Shown in pieces: positions 1 to 8,276 of a stretch of DNA of 26,306 nucleotides; the stretch's first letter is position 1; the number at the start of each line of letters is the position of its first letter. A program made the translations under genes and the position numbers. Under the pieces are notes generated by a model, which had not been told where the DNA came from, ran no database searches, and saw only the letters and a list, made by a program, of their open reading frames with translations. The DNA comes from IDS-8 sp965651325 (GTDB lineage Bacteria > Pseudomonadota > Gammaproteobacteria > Steroidobacterales > Woeseiaceae). Where the stretch lies: NCBI GenBank assembly GCA_965651325.1, contig CBFGSB010000020.1, positions 1 to 26,306 of the forward strand. Reading direction: 5' to 3'.

Positions 1-800
1 GCGTCGCGCATGCGCTGGTATTCCTTGTCGGTCAGCGTCTGCGCGGGCGCGACGGTGATGGAGTCGCCGGTGTGCACGCCCATGGCGTCGACGTTCTCGA
101 TGGAGCAGACGATGATGCAGTTGTCCTTGCGGTCGCGCACCACCTCCATCTCGAATTCCTTCCAGCCGATGACCGACTCCTCGAGCAGCACTTCGTTGGT
201 CGGCGACATCTCGAGCCCGTGCGCGACGATCTGCTCGAACTCCTCGCGGTTGTAGGCGATGCCGCCGCCGGTGCCGCCGAGCGTGAAGGACGGCCGGATG
301 ATGACGGGAAAACCGATTTCCTTCTGCTTCTCGATCGCCTCTTCCAGCGTGTGCGCAATCTCGGCCTTTGCCACTTCGAGGCCGATCTCCACCATCGCGT
401 CCTTGAACTTCTCGCGATCCTCGGCCATGTCGATCGCTTCGCGGGAGGCGGCGATGACTTCCACCCCGTAGCGATCGAACACGCCTTCGCGGGACAGGTC
501 GAGCGCGCAGTTCAGCGCGGTCTGGCCGCCCATGGTCGGCAGCAGCGCGTCCGGGCGCTCCTTCGCGATGATGCGTTCGAGCGCCGTCCAGTGCACGGGC
601 TCGATGTACACGGCGTCGGCGATCTCCGGATCGGTCATGATGGTGGCCGGGTTGGAGTTGACGAGGATGACGCGGTAGCCCTCCTCGCGCAGCGCCTTGC
701 AGGCCTGCACGCCGGAGTAGTCGAACTCGCAGGCCTGGCCGATCACGATCGGGCCGGCGCCGATGATCAGGACGCTTTCGATGTCGGTGCGTTTTGGCAA
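1..800 (-). CDS. carB: Carbamoyl-phosphate synthase large subunit, N-terminal part (cut by window edge)
   Basis: The large subunit makes carbamoyl phosphate from bicarbonate, ATP and the ammonia delivered by CarA, feeding arginine and pyrimidine synthesis. About 266 N-terminal residues are visible, covering the first ATP-grasp (carboxyphosphate) half. The family opening is clear: PKRTDIESVLIIGAGPIVIG, then QACEFDYSG, NSNPATIMTD, and MGGQTALNCAL further on, with the ATP-grasp glycine-rich stretch RPSFTLGGTGGG around residues 170-180. The rest lies to the left of the window. No ATG is available in frame between the upstream stop and the conserved start, so TTG at 800 is the best start; it matches the E. 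coli start MPKRTDI. No clear Shine-Dalgarno precedes it. It follows carA after 84 nt and is presumably cotranscribed with it. Identity is certain; the exact start is likely. Confidence 0.96.
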   Translation of the reverse strand, partial: MPKRTDIESVLIIGAGPIVIGQACEFDYSGVQACKALREEGYRVILVNSNPATIMTDPEIADAVYIEPVHWTALERIIAKERPDALLPTMGGQTALNCALDLSREGVFDRYGVEVIAASREAIDMAEDREKFKDAMVEIGLEVAKAEIAHTLEEAIEKQKEIGFPVIIRPSFTLGGTGGGIAYNREEFEQIVAHGLEMSPTNEVLLEESVIGWKEFEMEVVRDRKDNCIIVCSIENVDAMGVHTGDSITVAPAQTLTDKEYQRMRD

Positions 801-884
801 AGTGCTGTCGTCAGGTCGGGGACAGGGGAGGTCCGGTGGTAAGAAAGAACGTTAGATTGATTAGGCAAGTAGCTGATTACATGG

Positions 885-2048
885 CTATCGATTGCCACCG
901 TAAGCGGCCGCCGACGGCTCCTGCCGGGCCTGCTCCATGTCCGAGACGAAGCGTTCGAACAGGGGCAGGAGGTCGTGCGGGCCGGGGCTCGCCTCCGGGT
1001 GCCCCTGGAAGGACATGGCCGGCCGGTCCTTGAGCGCGATGCCCTGCAAGCTGCCGTCGAAGAGCGAACGATGGGTCGTCCGCACGTTGGCCGGGAGCGA
1101 GGCTTCATCGACCGCGAAGCCGTGATTCTGGGTGGTAATCATCACCTGCCCCGTCTGCAGGTCGACCACGGGATGGTTCGCCCCGTGATGCCCGAATTTC
1201 ATCTTCACGGTCTTCGCACCGACGGCCAGCGCGAGCAGCTGGTGCCCGAGACAGATGCCGAACAACGGTATCCCGGCCTGCAGGAACGCGCGGGTGGCTT
1301 CGATGGCGTAGGTGCAGGGCTCCGGGTCGCCCGGCCCGTTCGACAGCATGATGCCGTCGGGCGCCAGCTTCATCACTTCCGCCGCGGGCGTGGTTGCCGG
1401 CACGACGGTCATGCGGCAGTCGAGGTCGGACAGGATCCTCAGGATGTTGCGCTTGATGCCGAAGTCGTAGGCCACGACGTGGCGCGGCGCGATCCGGCGA
1501 TTCATGATGCGCCCCCGCCGCGCGAATTCGGTGCCGTGGCACCACTGGTATACACGGTCGGTCGTGACGAACTTGGCCAGGTCCATCCCCGACAAGCCGG
1601 GAAACTTGCGCGCGTGCTGTACCGCGACCTGGGGATCGGCGTTACCGGTCATTATGCAGCCCGACTGCGCGCCCTTTTCCCGCAGGATGCGCGTCAGCTT
1701 GCGCGTGTCGATGTCGGCGATCGCCACGGTGTTGCTACCGACCAGGAAGTCCGTGAAGCTGCGCTCGGCACGCCAGCTACTGGTTGCCATCGAGCTGTCG
1801 CGCACGATCAGCCCCGAGGCGAAGATTCGCGAGGATTCCATGTCCTCGCTGTTGGCCCCGGTATTGCCGATGTGCGGGTAAGTGAGCGTGACGATCTGCC
1901 GGCAATACGACGGATCGGTAAGGATTTCCTGGTAGCCCGTCATGGCCGTGTTGAACACGACCTCGCCAATGGTCTTCCCGTCCGTCCCGACGGACGTACC
2001 GTGAAAGACCGTTCCGTCTTCGAGCGCCAGGACAGCCGGTGTCGTCAA
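885..2048 (-). CDS. carA: Carbamoyl-phosphate synthase small (glutaminase) subunit
   Basis: CarA hydrolyses glutamine and channels ammonia to CarB. The protein is 387 residues, close to the 382 of E. coli. The N-terminal domain shows the family signature around LEDGTVFHG and MTGYQEILTDPSY. The C-terminal class I glutamine amidotransferase domain has the nucleophile Cys266 in GICLGHQ and the His350/Glu352 pair in FQGHPEASPG. The open frame extends upstream to an ATG at 2162, but that extension has no family similarity and runs through a hairpin. I choose TTG at 2048 because it lies 5 nt after a good AGAGGAA ribosome site and gives the family start. The gene follows dapB and precedes carB, the usual dapB-carA-carB order of Pseudomonas and Xanthomonas relatives. 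Confidence 0.96.
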   Translation of the reverse strand: MTTPAVLALEDGTVFHGTSVGTDGKTIGEVVFNTAMTGYQEILTDPSYCRQIVTLTYPHIGNTGANSEDMESSRIFASGLIVRDSSMATSSWRAERSFTDFLVGSNTVAIADIDTRKLTRILREKGAQSGCIMTGNADPQVAVQHARKFPGLSGMDLAKFVTTDRVYQWCHGTEFARRGRIMNRRIAPRHVVAYDFGIKRNILRILSDLDCRMTVVPATTPAAEVMKLAPDGIMLSNGPGDPEPCTYAIEATRAFLQAGIPLFGICLGHQLLALAVGAKTVKMKFGHHGANHPVVDLQTGQVMITTQNHGFAVDEASLPANVRTTHRSLFDGSLQGIALKDRPAMSFQGHPEASPGPHDLLPLFERFVSDMEQARQEPSAAAYGGNR

Positions 2049-2103
2049 GAAAATTCCTCTGGAGCGAATGGATAAGCCGCGATCGGCCGAGCGCAGATGC
2101 ACA

Positions 2104-2134
2104 AAAGCGGAAGGACTCTTAGCCCTCCCGCTTT
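2104..2134 (-). terminator. Hairpin with U-run upstream of carA (dapB terminator or carAB attenuator)
   Basis: On the minus strand an 11-bp stem with one G-U pair (arms 2124-2134 and 2104-2114) closes a 9-nt loop, and the 3' side runs into TTTTG. It lies between the dapB stop and the carA start. It could end dapB transcription or act as an attenuator in a carAB leader. A TAAAAT hexamer at 2161-2166 on the same strand could be a -10 element for such a leader, but no good -35 is visible. Confidence 0.5.
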
Positions 2135-2201
2135 GCGTCGCCAGGACTCGGCGAGGGGACATTTTACTGAACCTGGCCGCGGGGTGCTACCGGGTTCGCC
2201 T

Positions 2202-3002
2202 CTACTCCGTCGCGGCGAGATCCCGCATGCCGTAGAGCCCGGGTTGCTGCCGCGTGAGCCAGCGGGCGGCCCGCAGCGCCCCCAGCGCAAATACCCGGCG
2301 ATCGTGCGCTTTGTGCGCGAGCGTGAGGCTCTCCGCCGCGGAGCGCAGGATCACGGTGTGCTCGCCCGGGTTCTCGCCCTCGCGCACTGCCGAGAACAGG
2401 ATCTCGGCGGCCGAGCTGCGCGGCGGCACCTCGTTTCCACCGAAACGGTAGACGTCGGCAAAATCCTGGCCGCGCGCGTCCGCCAGCGCTTCGCCCAGCT
2501 TCAACGCGGTGCCGGACGGGGCGTCGACCTTGTGCACGTGGTGTGTCTCGTGAATCTCGGCGGCGAACTCCGGCCCGAGCGCCGCGCCTGCGCGGCGCAC
2601 CAGCTCGCTCAGCACGGCGACCCCGAAGCTCATGTTGCGATCGTGGAACACAGGAATCGAGGACGCTGCCTCGCGCATACGCGCCATGACGGCGTCTCCC
2701 AGCCCGCTGACGCCACTCACGAGAGGCCGGCTCTTGCGCAGCGCCGCGTCGATGACGATCGGCGTGGCGCCCGGCAGCGTGAAATCGACGGCCACGTCGG
2801 CCGCTTCGAGGACCGCATCGAGATCGCCGCCGGTAATTGCCCCGCCCGGCAGGTCGTGGCGGATATCGGCCAGGCGGTCCTCGCCGCGCATCCAGACGCC
2901 GGCCAGTTGCAGCCCGGGATCCGCGGCGATTGCCTGCAGCAGCTCGCGCCCCATGCGCCCCGCTCCGAGGACGGCGATACGCAGGTTATCGGTTGGCGGC
3001 AC
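2202..3002 (-). CDS. dapB: 4-hydroxy-tetrahydrodipicolinate reductase
   Basis: DapB reduces the dihydrodipicolinate-pathway intermediate with NAD(P)H, supplying diaminopimelate for peptidoglycan and lysine. The protein is 266 residues (E. coli 273). The Rossmann nucleotide-binding motif GAGRMG is at residues 13-18. The VDFTLPGA stretch follows, and the C-terminal catalytic signature is ETHHVHKVDAPSGTALKLGE. The C-terminus carries the usual ARWLTRQQPGLYGMRDL. The open frame continues far upstream through dnaJ in another frame, so the start must be chosen by homology. GTG at 3002 gives MPPTDNLRIAVLGAG and leaves 35 nt after the dnaJ stop. The ribosome site is weak. The position between dnaJ and carA is a conserved arrangement. 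Confidence 0.94.
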   Translation of the reverse strand: MPPTDNLRIAVLGAGRMGRELLQAIAADPGLQLAGVWMRGEDRLADIRHDLPGGAITGGDLDAVLEAADVAVDFTLPGATPIVIDAALRKSRPLVSGVSGLGDAVMARMREAASSIPVFHDRNMSFGVAVLSELVRRAGAALGPEFAAEIHETHHVHKVDAPSGTALKLGEALADARGQDFADVYRFGGNEVPPRSSAAEILFSAVREGENPGEHTVILRSAAESLTLAHKAHDRRVFALGALRAARWLTRQQPGLYGMRDLAATE

Positions 3003-3037
3003 GGCGCTCGAGGGTCGCGGACGACTGCAACGGGAAG

Positions 3038-4165
3038 TCAGGGGCTGATGCGCTCGAAGAAGCGCTTGACGCTGTCCACCCAGCCGTTGGCGCGCGGGTT
3101 GTGCTTGTCGCCGCCGGCGCTCACCGACTCGTCCAGCTTGCGCAGCAGCGCTTTCTGGTCCTCGGTCAAGCCGACCGGCGTTTCCACGACGACGCGCGCG
3201 AACAAGTCGCCCTGGCGCGGGTCGCGGACGGTGGTGACGCCCTTGTTGCGCAGCCGGAACACCTTGCCCGACTGGGTGCCCGCCGGCACCTTGAGGGACA
3301 CGTGTCCATCCAGCGTCGGCAGCTCGACCTCGCCGCCGAGCGCCACGGTCGCGAAGCTCACCGGTACCTCGCAGGTCAGGTCGGCGCCATCGCGCGTGAA
3401 CAGCTTGTGGGGATTGACGCGAATCTCGACGTAGAGATCCCCCGGCGGCCCGCCGTTGCGGCCGGCTTCGCCCTCGCCCGTCAGGCGGATGCGGTCGCCG
3501 TCGTCGACACCTGCGGGCACCTTGACCGAGAGCTTCTTGACCTTGGCCGTGCGCCCGCGTCCGTGGCAGGCCGTGCAGGGATCGGCGATCACGGTGCCGC
3601 TGCCTTTGCAGGCCGGGCAGGTCTGCTGGATGGAAAAGAACCCCTGCTGCATGCGCACCTGGCCGATGCCGCCGCAGGTCGCGCATTTCACCGGCTCCGA
3701 GCCTTTGCGGGCGCCGCTGCCGTCGCATTCCTCGCAGGTCACCTGCGTCGGCACTTCGATCGTGACGTCGTCGCCGGCAACCGCTCGCTCGAGGTCCAGC
3801 CTCAGCTCGTAGGCAAGGTCCGCGCCGCGGAACACCTGGGCCCGGCCGCGGCGGCCGCCGCCGAAGATGTCGCCGAACACGTCCCCGAAGATGTCGCTGA
3901 AGCCTTCCGCGCCGAAGCCGCCGGCGCCGGCACGGCCGCGGCCGAGCCCCGCGTGGCCGAACTGGTCGTAGGCGGCGCGCTTGTCGCTATCGTTCAGGAC
4001 TTCGTAGGCTTCCCGGACCTCACGGAACTTGCGCGACGCATCGGCGTCGTCCTTGTTCCGGTCCGGGTGATGCTTCATGGCAAGGCGGCGATACGCCTTT
4101 TTTACCTCCGCATTGGATGCCGTCCTGGTTACTCCCAGGATCTCGTAGTAGTCGCGTTTTGCCAT
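3038..4165 (-). CDS. dnaJ: Chaperone protein DnaJ (Hsp40)
   Basis: Type I Hsp40 co-chaperone that binds unfolded substrate and stimulates DnaK ATP hydrolysis in the cytoplasm. The protein is 375 residues, normal length. The J domain occupies residues 1-70 with HPD at 33-35. A Gly/Phe-rich linker at about 71-110 contains repeated DIFGD units. Four CxxCxGxG zinc repeats lie between residues 144 and 204 (CEECDGSG, CATCGGIG, CPACKGSG, CTACHGRG), followed by the substrate-binding C-terminal domains. The start MAKRDYYEILGV is preceded by GAAGG at normal spacing. It lies 78 nt after dnaK on the same strand, with a strong hairpin between them. Confidence 0.98.
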   Translation of the reverse strand: MAKRDYYEILGVTRTASNAEVKKAYRRLAMKHHPDRNKDDADASRKFREVREAYEVLNDSDKRAAYDQFGHAGLGRGRAGAGGFGAEGFSDIFGDVFGDIFGGGRRGRAQVFRGADLAYELRLDLERAVAGDDVTIEVPTQVTCEECDGSGARKGSEPVKCATCGGIGQVRMQQGFFSIQQTCPACKGSGTVIADPCTACHGRGRTAKVKKLSVKVPAGVDDGDRIRLTGEGEAGRNGGPPGDLYVEIRVNPHKLFTRDGADLTCEVPVSFATVALGGEVELPTLDGHVSLKVPAGTQSGKVFRLRNKGVTTVRDPRQGDLFARVVVETPVGLTEDQKALLRKLDESVSAGGDKHNPRANGWVDSVKRFFERISP

Positions 4166-4181
4166 AAGCCTTCAAACAGTG

Positions 4182-4216
4182 ACCCGTTGGAACCTGCCAC
4201 GCAGGCTCCAACGGGT
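4182..4216 (-). promoter_or_regulatory. 16-bp hairpin between dnaK and dnaJ
   Basis: The 4166-4243 spacer contains an almost perfect inverted repeat: arms 4182-4197 and 4201-4216, 16 pairs including one G-U (on the minus strand), with a 3-nt loop. No T-run follows on the minus strand, so it is not a standard terminator. It is better placed as an mRNA stability or processing element, or a partial terminator, lowering dnaJ relative to dnaK. Confidence 0.7.
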
Positions 4217-4243
4217 TATTCGTTTCGCCCGCTGAGCGTGATC

Positions 4244-6181
4244 TTAACCGGACTTCGACTTCCGGTCGTCGTCCACCTCCTCGAACTCCGCGTCGACGAC
4301 GTCCTCGGACGAGGCGCCGTCGCCATCGCCCTCACCCGCCGTATCCGACGCGCCCGGGCGGCCTTCCTCGGCGTACAGCTTCTGCGCCACCGCGGCGGAC
4401 GCTTCGGCCAGCGCGTTCGTCTTGCGTTCGATCGCGTCCTTGTCGTCCTTTTCGAGCACGGACTTCAGGTCCGAGATTGCGGATTCGATGGCGTGGCGCT
4501 CCTCACCCGTGGCCTTGTCGCCGAGTTCCTTCAGCGACTTCTCGGAGGCGTGGATCAGTGCGTCGGCCTGGTTGCGTGCGTCCACCAGCTCGCGGAACTT
4601 CTTGTCTTCCTCGGCGTGGCTCGCGGCGTCCGACACCATTTTCTCGATCTCTTCCTCCGAGAGGCCGCTCGAGGCCTTGATGACGATGTTCTGGCTCTTG
4701 CCGGTGGCCTTGTTCTTCGCCGACACGTTGAGGATTCCGTTTGCGTCGATGTCGAAGGTGACCTCGATCTGCGGCATGCCGCGCGGCGCCGGCGGGATGT
4801 CGGTGAGGTCGAAGCGGCCCAGCGACTTGTTGTCGGCTGCGCGCTCGCGCTCACCCTGCAGCACGTGAATGGTCACGGCCGTCTGGTTGTCGTCCGCGGT
4901 CGAGAACACCTGCTCCGCGTTCGCGGGGATGGTGGTGTTCTTCTCGATGAGCTTGGTCATCACGCCACCGAGCGTCTCGATGCCGAGCGACAGCGGCGTC
5001 ACGTCGAGCAGCAGCACGTCCTTGACGTCGCCCGAGAGCACGCCGCCCTGGATCGCGGCGCCAAGGGCCACGGCCTCGTCCGGGTTGACGTCGCGGCGCG
5101 GCTCGCGTCCGAAGAAGTTCTGCACCGATTCCTGTACCTTCGGCATGCGCGTCTGGCCGCCGACGAGGATCACGTCGTTGATCTCGTTGACCTTGAGGCC
5201 GGCGTCCTTCAGCGCGGTCTTGCAAGGCCCGATCGTGCGCTCGATCAGCTCGTCGACCAGCGACTCGAGCTTGGCGCGCGTCAGGCGGATGTTCAGGTGC
5301 TTCGGGCCGGACTGGTCGGCCGTGATGTAGGGCAGGTTCACCTCGGTCTGCTGCGCGGACGACAGCTCGATCTTGGCCTTTTCCGCGGCTTCCTTCAGCC
5401 GCTGCATCGCGAGCGAGTCCTTGGTGATGTCGACACCGGATTCTTTCTGGAATTCGGAGGTCAGGTACTGGATCACCCGGTTGTCGAAGTCCTCACCGCC
5501 GAGGAACGTGTCGCCGTTGGTCGCCAGCACTTCGAACTGGTGCTCGCCGTCGACTTCCGCGATCTCGATGATGGAAATGTCGAAGGTGCCGCCACCCAGG
5601 TCGTACACCGCGATCTTGGCGTCGCCGCGCTTCTTGTCCATGCCGTAGGCGAGCGCGGCCGCGGTCGGCTCGTTGATGATGCGCTTGACGTCGAGGCCCG
5701 CGATCTTGCCCGCGTCCTTGGTCGCCTGCCGCTGGGAGTCGTTGAAGTAGGCCGGCACCGTGACCACGGCCTCGGTGACTTTCTCACCCAGGTAGTCCTC
5801 GGCGGTCTTCTTCATCTTCATGAGCACGCGCGCCGACACCTCGGGCGGCGCCATCTTCTTGCCGTTCACCTCGACCCAGGCGTCGCCGTTGTCGGCCTCG
5901 GTGATTTTGTAAGCCACCATGCCGATGTCGCGCTGCACGACGTCGTCGCTGAAACGGCGGCCAATCAGGCGCTTCACCGCGAACAGCGTGTTCTGGGGAT
6001 TGGTGACCGCCTGGCGCTTCGCGGACTGCCCGACCAGCACCTCTCCATCTTTGCTGAAAGCGACGATGGACGGGGTGGTGCGATCGCCCTCGCTGTTCTC
6101 GATCACTTTGGGCTTGTCGCCCTCCATGACGGCGACACAGGAGTTTGTGGTACCGAGGTCGATACCGATCACTTTACTCAT
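4244..6181 (-). CDS. dnaK: Chaperone protein DnaK (Hsp70)
   Basis: Hsp70 ATPase that holds and refolds unfolded proteins with DnaJ and GrpE. The protein is 645 residues. The ATPase domain opens with VIGIDLGTTNSCVAVMEGD; the second signature AVYDLGGGTFDISIIE and the third VILVGGQTRMPKVQ are intact. The linker DVLLLDVTPLSLGIETLGG leads into the substrate-binding domain, and the tail ends in the acidic EDVVDAEFEEVDD typical of proteobacterial DnaK. I use ATG at 6181 (MSKVIGIDLG). A TTG two codons upstream, at 6187, is also possible. GGAG lies about 10 nt upstream of the ATG. A sigma-32-type promoter lies at 6241-6269. grpE precedes it and dnaJ follows. Confidence 0.98.
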   Translation of the reverse strand: MSKVIGIDLGTTNSCVAVMEGDKPKVIENSEGDRTTPSIVAFSKDGEVLVGQSAKRQAVTNPQNTLFAVKRLIGRRFSDDVVQRDIGMVAYKITEADNGDAWVEVNGKKMAPPEVSARVLMKMKKTAEDYLGEKVTEAVVTVPAYFNDSQRQATKDAGKIAGLDVKRIINEPTAAALAYGMDKKRGDAKIAVYDLGGGTFDISIIEIAEVDGEHQFEVLATNGDTFLGGEDFDNRVIQYLTSEFQKESGVDITKDSLAMQRLKEAAEKAKIELSSAQQTEVNLPYITADQSGPKHLNIRLTRAKLESLVDELIERTIGPCKTALKDAGLKVNEINDVILVGGQTRMPKVQESVQNFFGREPRRDVNPDEAVALGAAIQGGVLSGDVKDVLLLDVTPLSLGIETLGGVMTKLIEKNTTIPANAEQVFSTADDNQTAVTIHVLQGERERAADNKSLGRFDLTDIPPAPRGMPQIEVTFDIDANGILNVSAKNKATGKSQNIVIKASSGLSEEEIEKMVSDAASHAEEDKKFRELVDARNQADALIHASEKSLKELGDKATGEERHAIESAISDLKSVLEKDDKDAIERKTNALAEASAAVAQKLYAEEGRPGASDTAGEGDGDGASSEDVVDAEFEEVDDDRKSKSG

Positions 6182-6240
6182 AACCAATCATCTCCGAATT
6201 CAGTAGTAGGGTGTGCGGTGCAAGAGCCTGCTTCCCGGCA

Positions 6241-6269
6241 AAATTGGGGCCTGAGGCAAACGTTTCAAG
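6241..6269 (-). promoter_or_regulatory. Sigma-32 (heat-shock) promoter of dnaK
   Basis: On the minus strand CTTGAAA (6269-6263) is an exact sigma-32 -35 element. It is followed after 13 nt by CCCCAATTT (6249-6241), close to the -10 consensus CCCCATNT. Spacing fits the family range. The predicted start near 6234 leaves a leader of about 50 nt before the dnaK ATG. Confidence 0.8.
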
Positions 6270-6286
6270 CGGTGTTCGTCGCATTT

Positions 6287-6889
6287 TCAACCCCCGTCGG
6301 CGGCGACCACCACGCGGGCCGGGCGCAGCAGCCGGCCGTTCAGGGTGTAGCCCTTCTGGAACACGGTCAGCACCGTGTCGGGCTCGACCTCGGCCGACGG
6401 CTGCGTCGTCATGGCCTCGTGCAGGTGGGGATCGAAAGGCTCGCCCTCGGGATTGACCTCGGCGACGCCGAAGCGCTCCAGCGTCGCGGTGAGCTGTTTC
6501 AGGGTCGTGCGGCTGCCTTCGAGGAGGCTCTCGACGTCCGCGACTTCCTCGGCGGCCGCGAGCCCCAGCTCCAGGCTGTCCTTGACGGCAAGGAGCTCCG
6601 TCGCAAAGCGCTCGATCGCGAACTTGCGGGCATTCTCGAGGTCCCGCTCGGCCCGCTTACGGACGTTCTCGAGCTCCGCGGCCGCGCGCAGGTAACGGTC
6701 CCAGTTCTCGTCGGCACGTGCTTTCTCGGCTTCGCAGGCCGCTTGCGGGTCCTCGAGGGCCCCCTCGTCGAGCGGGCTCGGCGCGCCGGCGCCCGGCCCC
6801 GCACCGGGGGAGCTTTCGTCCTGCCAATCGTCCGCTTGCGCGTCCGCACGCTCGTCGCGCCGATCGCCGTAGCCGGGGTTTCCATTCAT
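6287..6889 (-). CDS. grpE: Nucleotide exchange factor GrpE
   Basis: GrpE dimers release ADP from DnaK and act as the thermosensor of the Hsp70 cycle. The protein is 200 residues. The first 55 or so are acidic, Gly/Pro-rich and probably disordered. A long helical coiled-coil region follows (AEKARADENWDRYLRAAAEL, ENVRKRAERDLENARKFAIE). The C-terminal beta domain carries FDPHLHEAM and the signature VFQKGYTLNGRLLRPARVVV. The frame is open upstream to 6967, but the leader there is not GrpE-like. ATG at 6889 (MNGNPGYG) has GGAG about 10 nt upstream. The gene sits between hrcA and dnaK, the classic hrcA-grpE-dnaK-dnaJ order. Confidence 0.96.
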   Translation of the reverse strand: MNGNPGYGDRRDERADAQADDWQDESSPGAGPGAGAPSPLDEGALEDPQAACEAEKARADENWDRYLRAAAELENVRKRAERDLENARKFAIERFATELLAVKDSLELGLAAAEEVADVESLLEGSRTTLKQLTATLERFGVAEVNPEGEPFDPHLHEAMTTQPSAEVEPDTVLTVFQKGYTLNGRLLRPARVVVAADGG

Positions 6890-7010
6890 GTTCGACTCGC
6901 TCCGGTCAAATCCAAACGGGCACAATGCCCGACACGCGGGCACAAGGATAATGGGATCCAGCCCCATTTTCCGTCCATTCCAGGCGAGAGTGGGGCCCGG
7001 CGAGCCGATT

Positions 7011-8087
7011 TCAACCGCTCTCGGGCGGCGGCGGCAACGAGGCTTTGAGGGCGGCGCTCAGGAGGCGGGCCGTGACGTCCACGATCGGTATGACGCGGTC
7101 GTAGGCCATGCGCGTCGGCCCGATTACCCCGAGCACGCCGATGGCCTCGTCGCTCGCCTGGTACGGTGCCGTGATGACGCTGCAGTTGTCCAGGATCTTG
7201 TAGCCGGACTCCTCGCCGATGAAAACCTGCACCCCGCTCGCATTGATGCTGCGATCGAGCAGGTCCAGCATGAACCGCTTGCGGGAGAACGCCTCGAACA
7301 GGCGCCGGAGCGTCTCCAGGTCGGACAGCTCCGCGAAGCTCATGAGGTTGGTCTCGCCCGCCAGCCGGAACTCTTCCTTGGCGGCGGTCGCACCGTCCAC
7401 CGCGGTCTGGGCCACGGCGATGATATCGTGCATCGTCTGGTTCATGGAGTCGCGCGTCGCTTCGAGATCCGCCAGCAGGCGCTCGCGGATTTGCAGCAGG
7501 TCGGAGCCGGCGTAGTTCTCGTTCATGTAGTTCGAGGCGCGCTGCAGCTCGTCCGGCGTGTAGGAGCGATCCGTATGCACGATGCGGTTCTGCACCTCCC
7601 GGTCGTTGATGACGAGGATGGCGAGGATGCGCCGTTCCGAGAGCGCGAGGAACTCGATCTGGCGCAAGGTTGCGTACTGCGGGCGCGGCAGCGTCACGAC
7701 GCCGGCCATGCTGGTGATCTTCGACAGCAGGTTGGTCACCAGGTCGAGCAGCTCGTCCGGATCGTCGTACTGGCTTTCGAGCTGCGCCTTGAGCTTCTCC
7801 AGCTCGCCGCCGCGCGGCGGCTTGTAGCGTACGAGCGAATCGACGAACAGCCGGTAACCGCGTGGCGTCGGTACGCGCCCGGCCGACGTGTGGGGCGTCG
7901 AGACGAACCCCAGGTCCTCGAGATCGGACATCACGTTGCGGATCGTCGCCGGGCTCAAGTCGAGCTTCGAATCGCGCGAGAGCGTCTGCGACCCGACCGG
8001 CTGGCCGTCGCGAATGAAACGCTGGATCAGTACCTTCAGCAGGTACTGCGCGCGTTCGTTCGGCAGTTTCGCAATCGTCTCTGTCAT
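7011..8087 (-). CDS. hrcA: Heat-inducible transcription repressor HrcA
   Basis: HrcA represses class I heat-shock operons by binding CIRCE operators and depends on GroEL for activity. The protein is 358 residues, family length. The N-terminal winged helix is clear (NERAQYLLKVLIQRFIRDGQ, PVGSQTLSR, SPATIRNVMSDLEDLGF, and SAGRVPTPRGYRLFVD). The C-terminal part holds the GAF-like and dimerisation regions, ending with VIGPTRMAYDRVIPIVDVTA. The frame runs open to 8945 antisense to nadK, so the start rests on homology; ATG at 8087 (MTETIAKLPNERAQ) is best, with a weak ribosome site. It is divergent from nadK and heads the grpE-dnaK-dnaJ row. No CIRCE inverted repeat is visible in the upstream regions of hrcA, grpE or dnaK. 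Confidence 0.95.
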   Translation of the reverse strand: MTETIAKLPNERAQYLLKVLIQRFIRDGQPVGSQTLSRDSKLDLSPATIRNVMSDLEDLGFVSTPHTSAGRVPTPRGYRLFVDSLVRYKPPRGGELEKLKAQLESQYDDPDELLDLVTNLLSKITSMAGVVTLPRPQYATLRQIEFLALSERRILAILVINDREVQNRIVHTDRSYTPDELQRASNYMNENYAGSDLLQIRERLLADLEATRDSMNQTMHDIIAVAQTAVDGATAAKEEFRLAGETNLMSFAELSDLETLRRLFEAFSRKRFMLDLLDRSINASGVQVFIGEESGYKILDNCSVITAPYQASDEAIGVLGVIGPTRMAYDRVIPIVDVTARLLSAALKASLPPPPESG

Positions 8088-8240
8088 GGCGATAGAAGCA
8101 AGCTTGACGTCTTCATTGTGTGGGTGCAGTTGGCAAAAATCCAGTACGGTCCCGTCCTGTGCGTGACGCGGCCAGGCCTTCGCGTTTGCGCTGGAGATGC
8201 CGGGCCTGCAGGTTGTCCGGGCGAGAAAGTCCGGCGGGGT

Positions 8241-8254
8241 GCCGCATATGCGGC
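8241..8254. repeat. 14-nt perfect palindrome in the hrcA/nadK divergent region
   Basis: GCCGCATATGCGGC is its own reverse complement and lies 58 nt before the nadK start, in the 225-nt region between divergent hrcA and nadK. It could be a protein-binding site or a small mRNA hairpin. No known regulator motif is recognised. Confidence 0.35.
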
Positions 8255-8276
8255 TTGGCGCGCGCGCGGCCGTCTG

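Noticed and set aside
885..2162. carA starting at ATG 2162 with 38 extra residues
   Set aside because: The extension is unlike any CarA, contains the hairpin, and lacks a good ribosome site; TTG at 2048 has both homology and AGAGGAA.
6890..7010. A sigma-32 promoter directly upstream of grpE
   Set aside because: CCTGGAAT and CCCATTAT occur on the minus strand, but the spacing of about 22 nt is too long and the -35 is poor.
2837..7048. A 1403-codon open frame on the plus strand
   Set aside because: It is antisense to dnaJ, dnaK and grpE. Codon bias in GC-rich Hsp70 genes leaves the opposite strand open; such frames have been misnamed NAD-specific glutamate dehydrogenase in databases.
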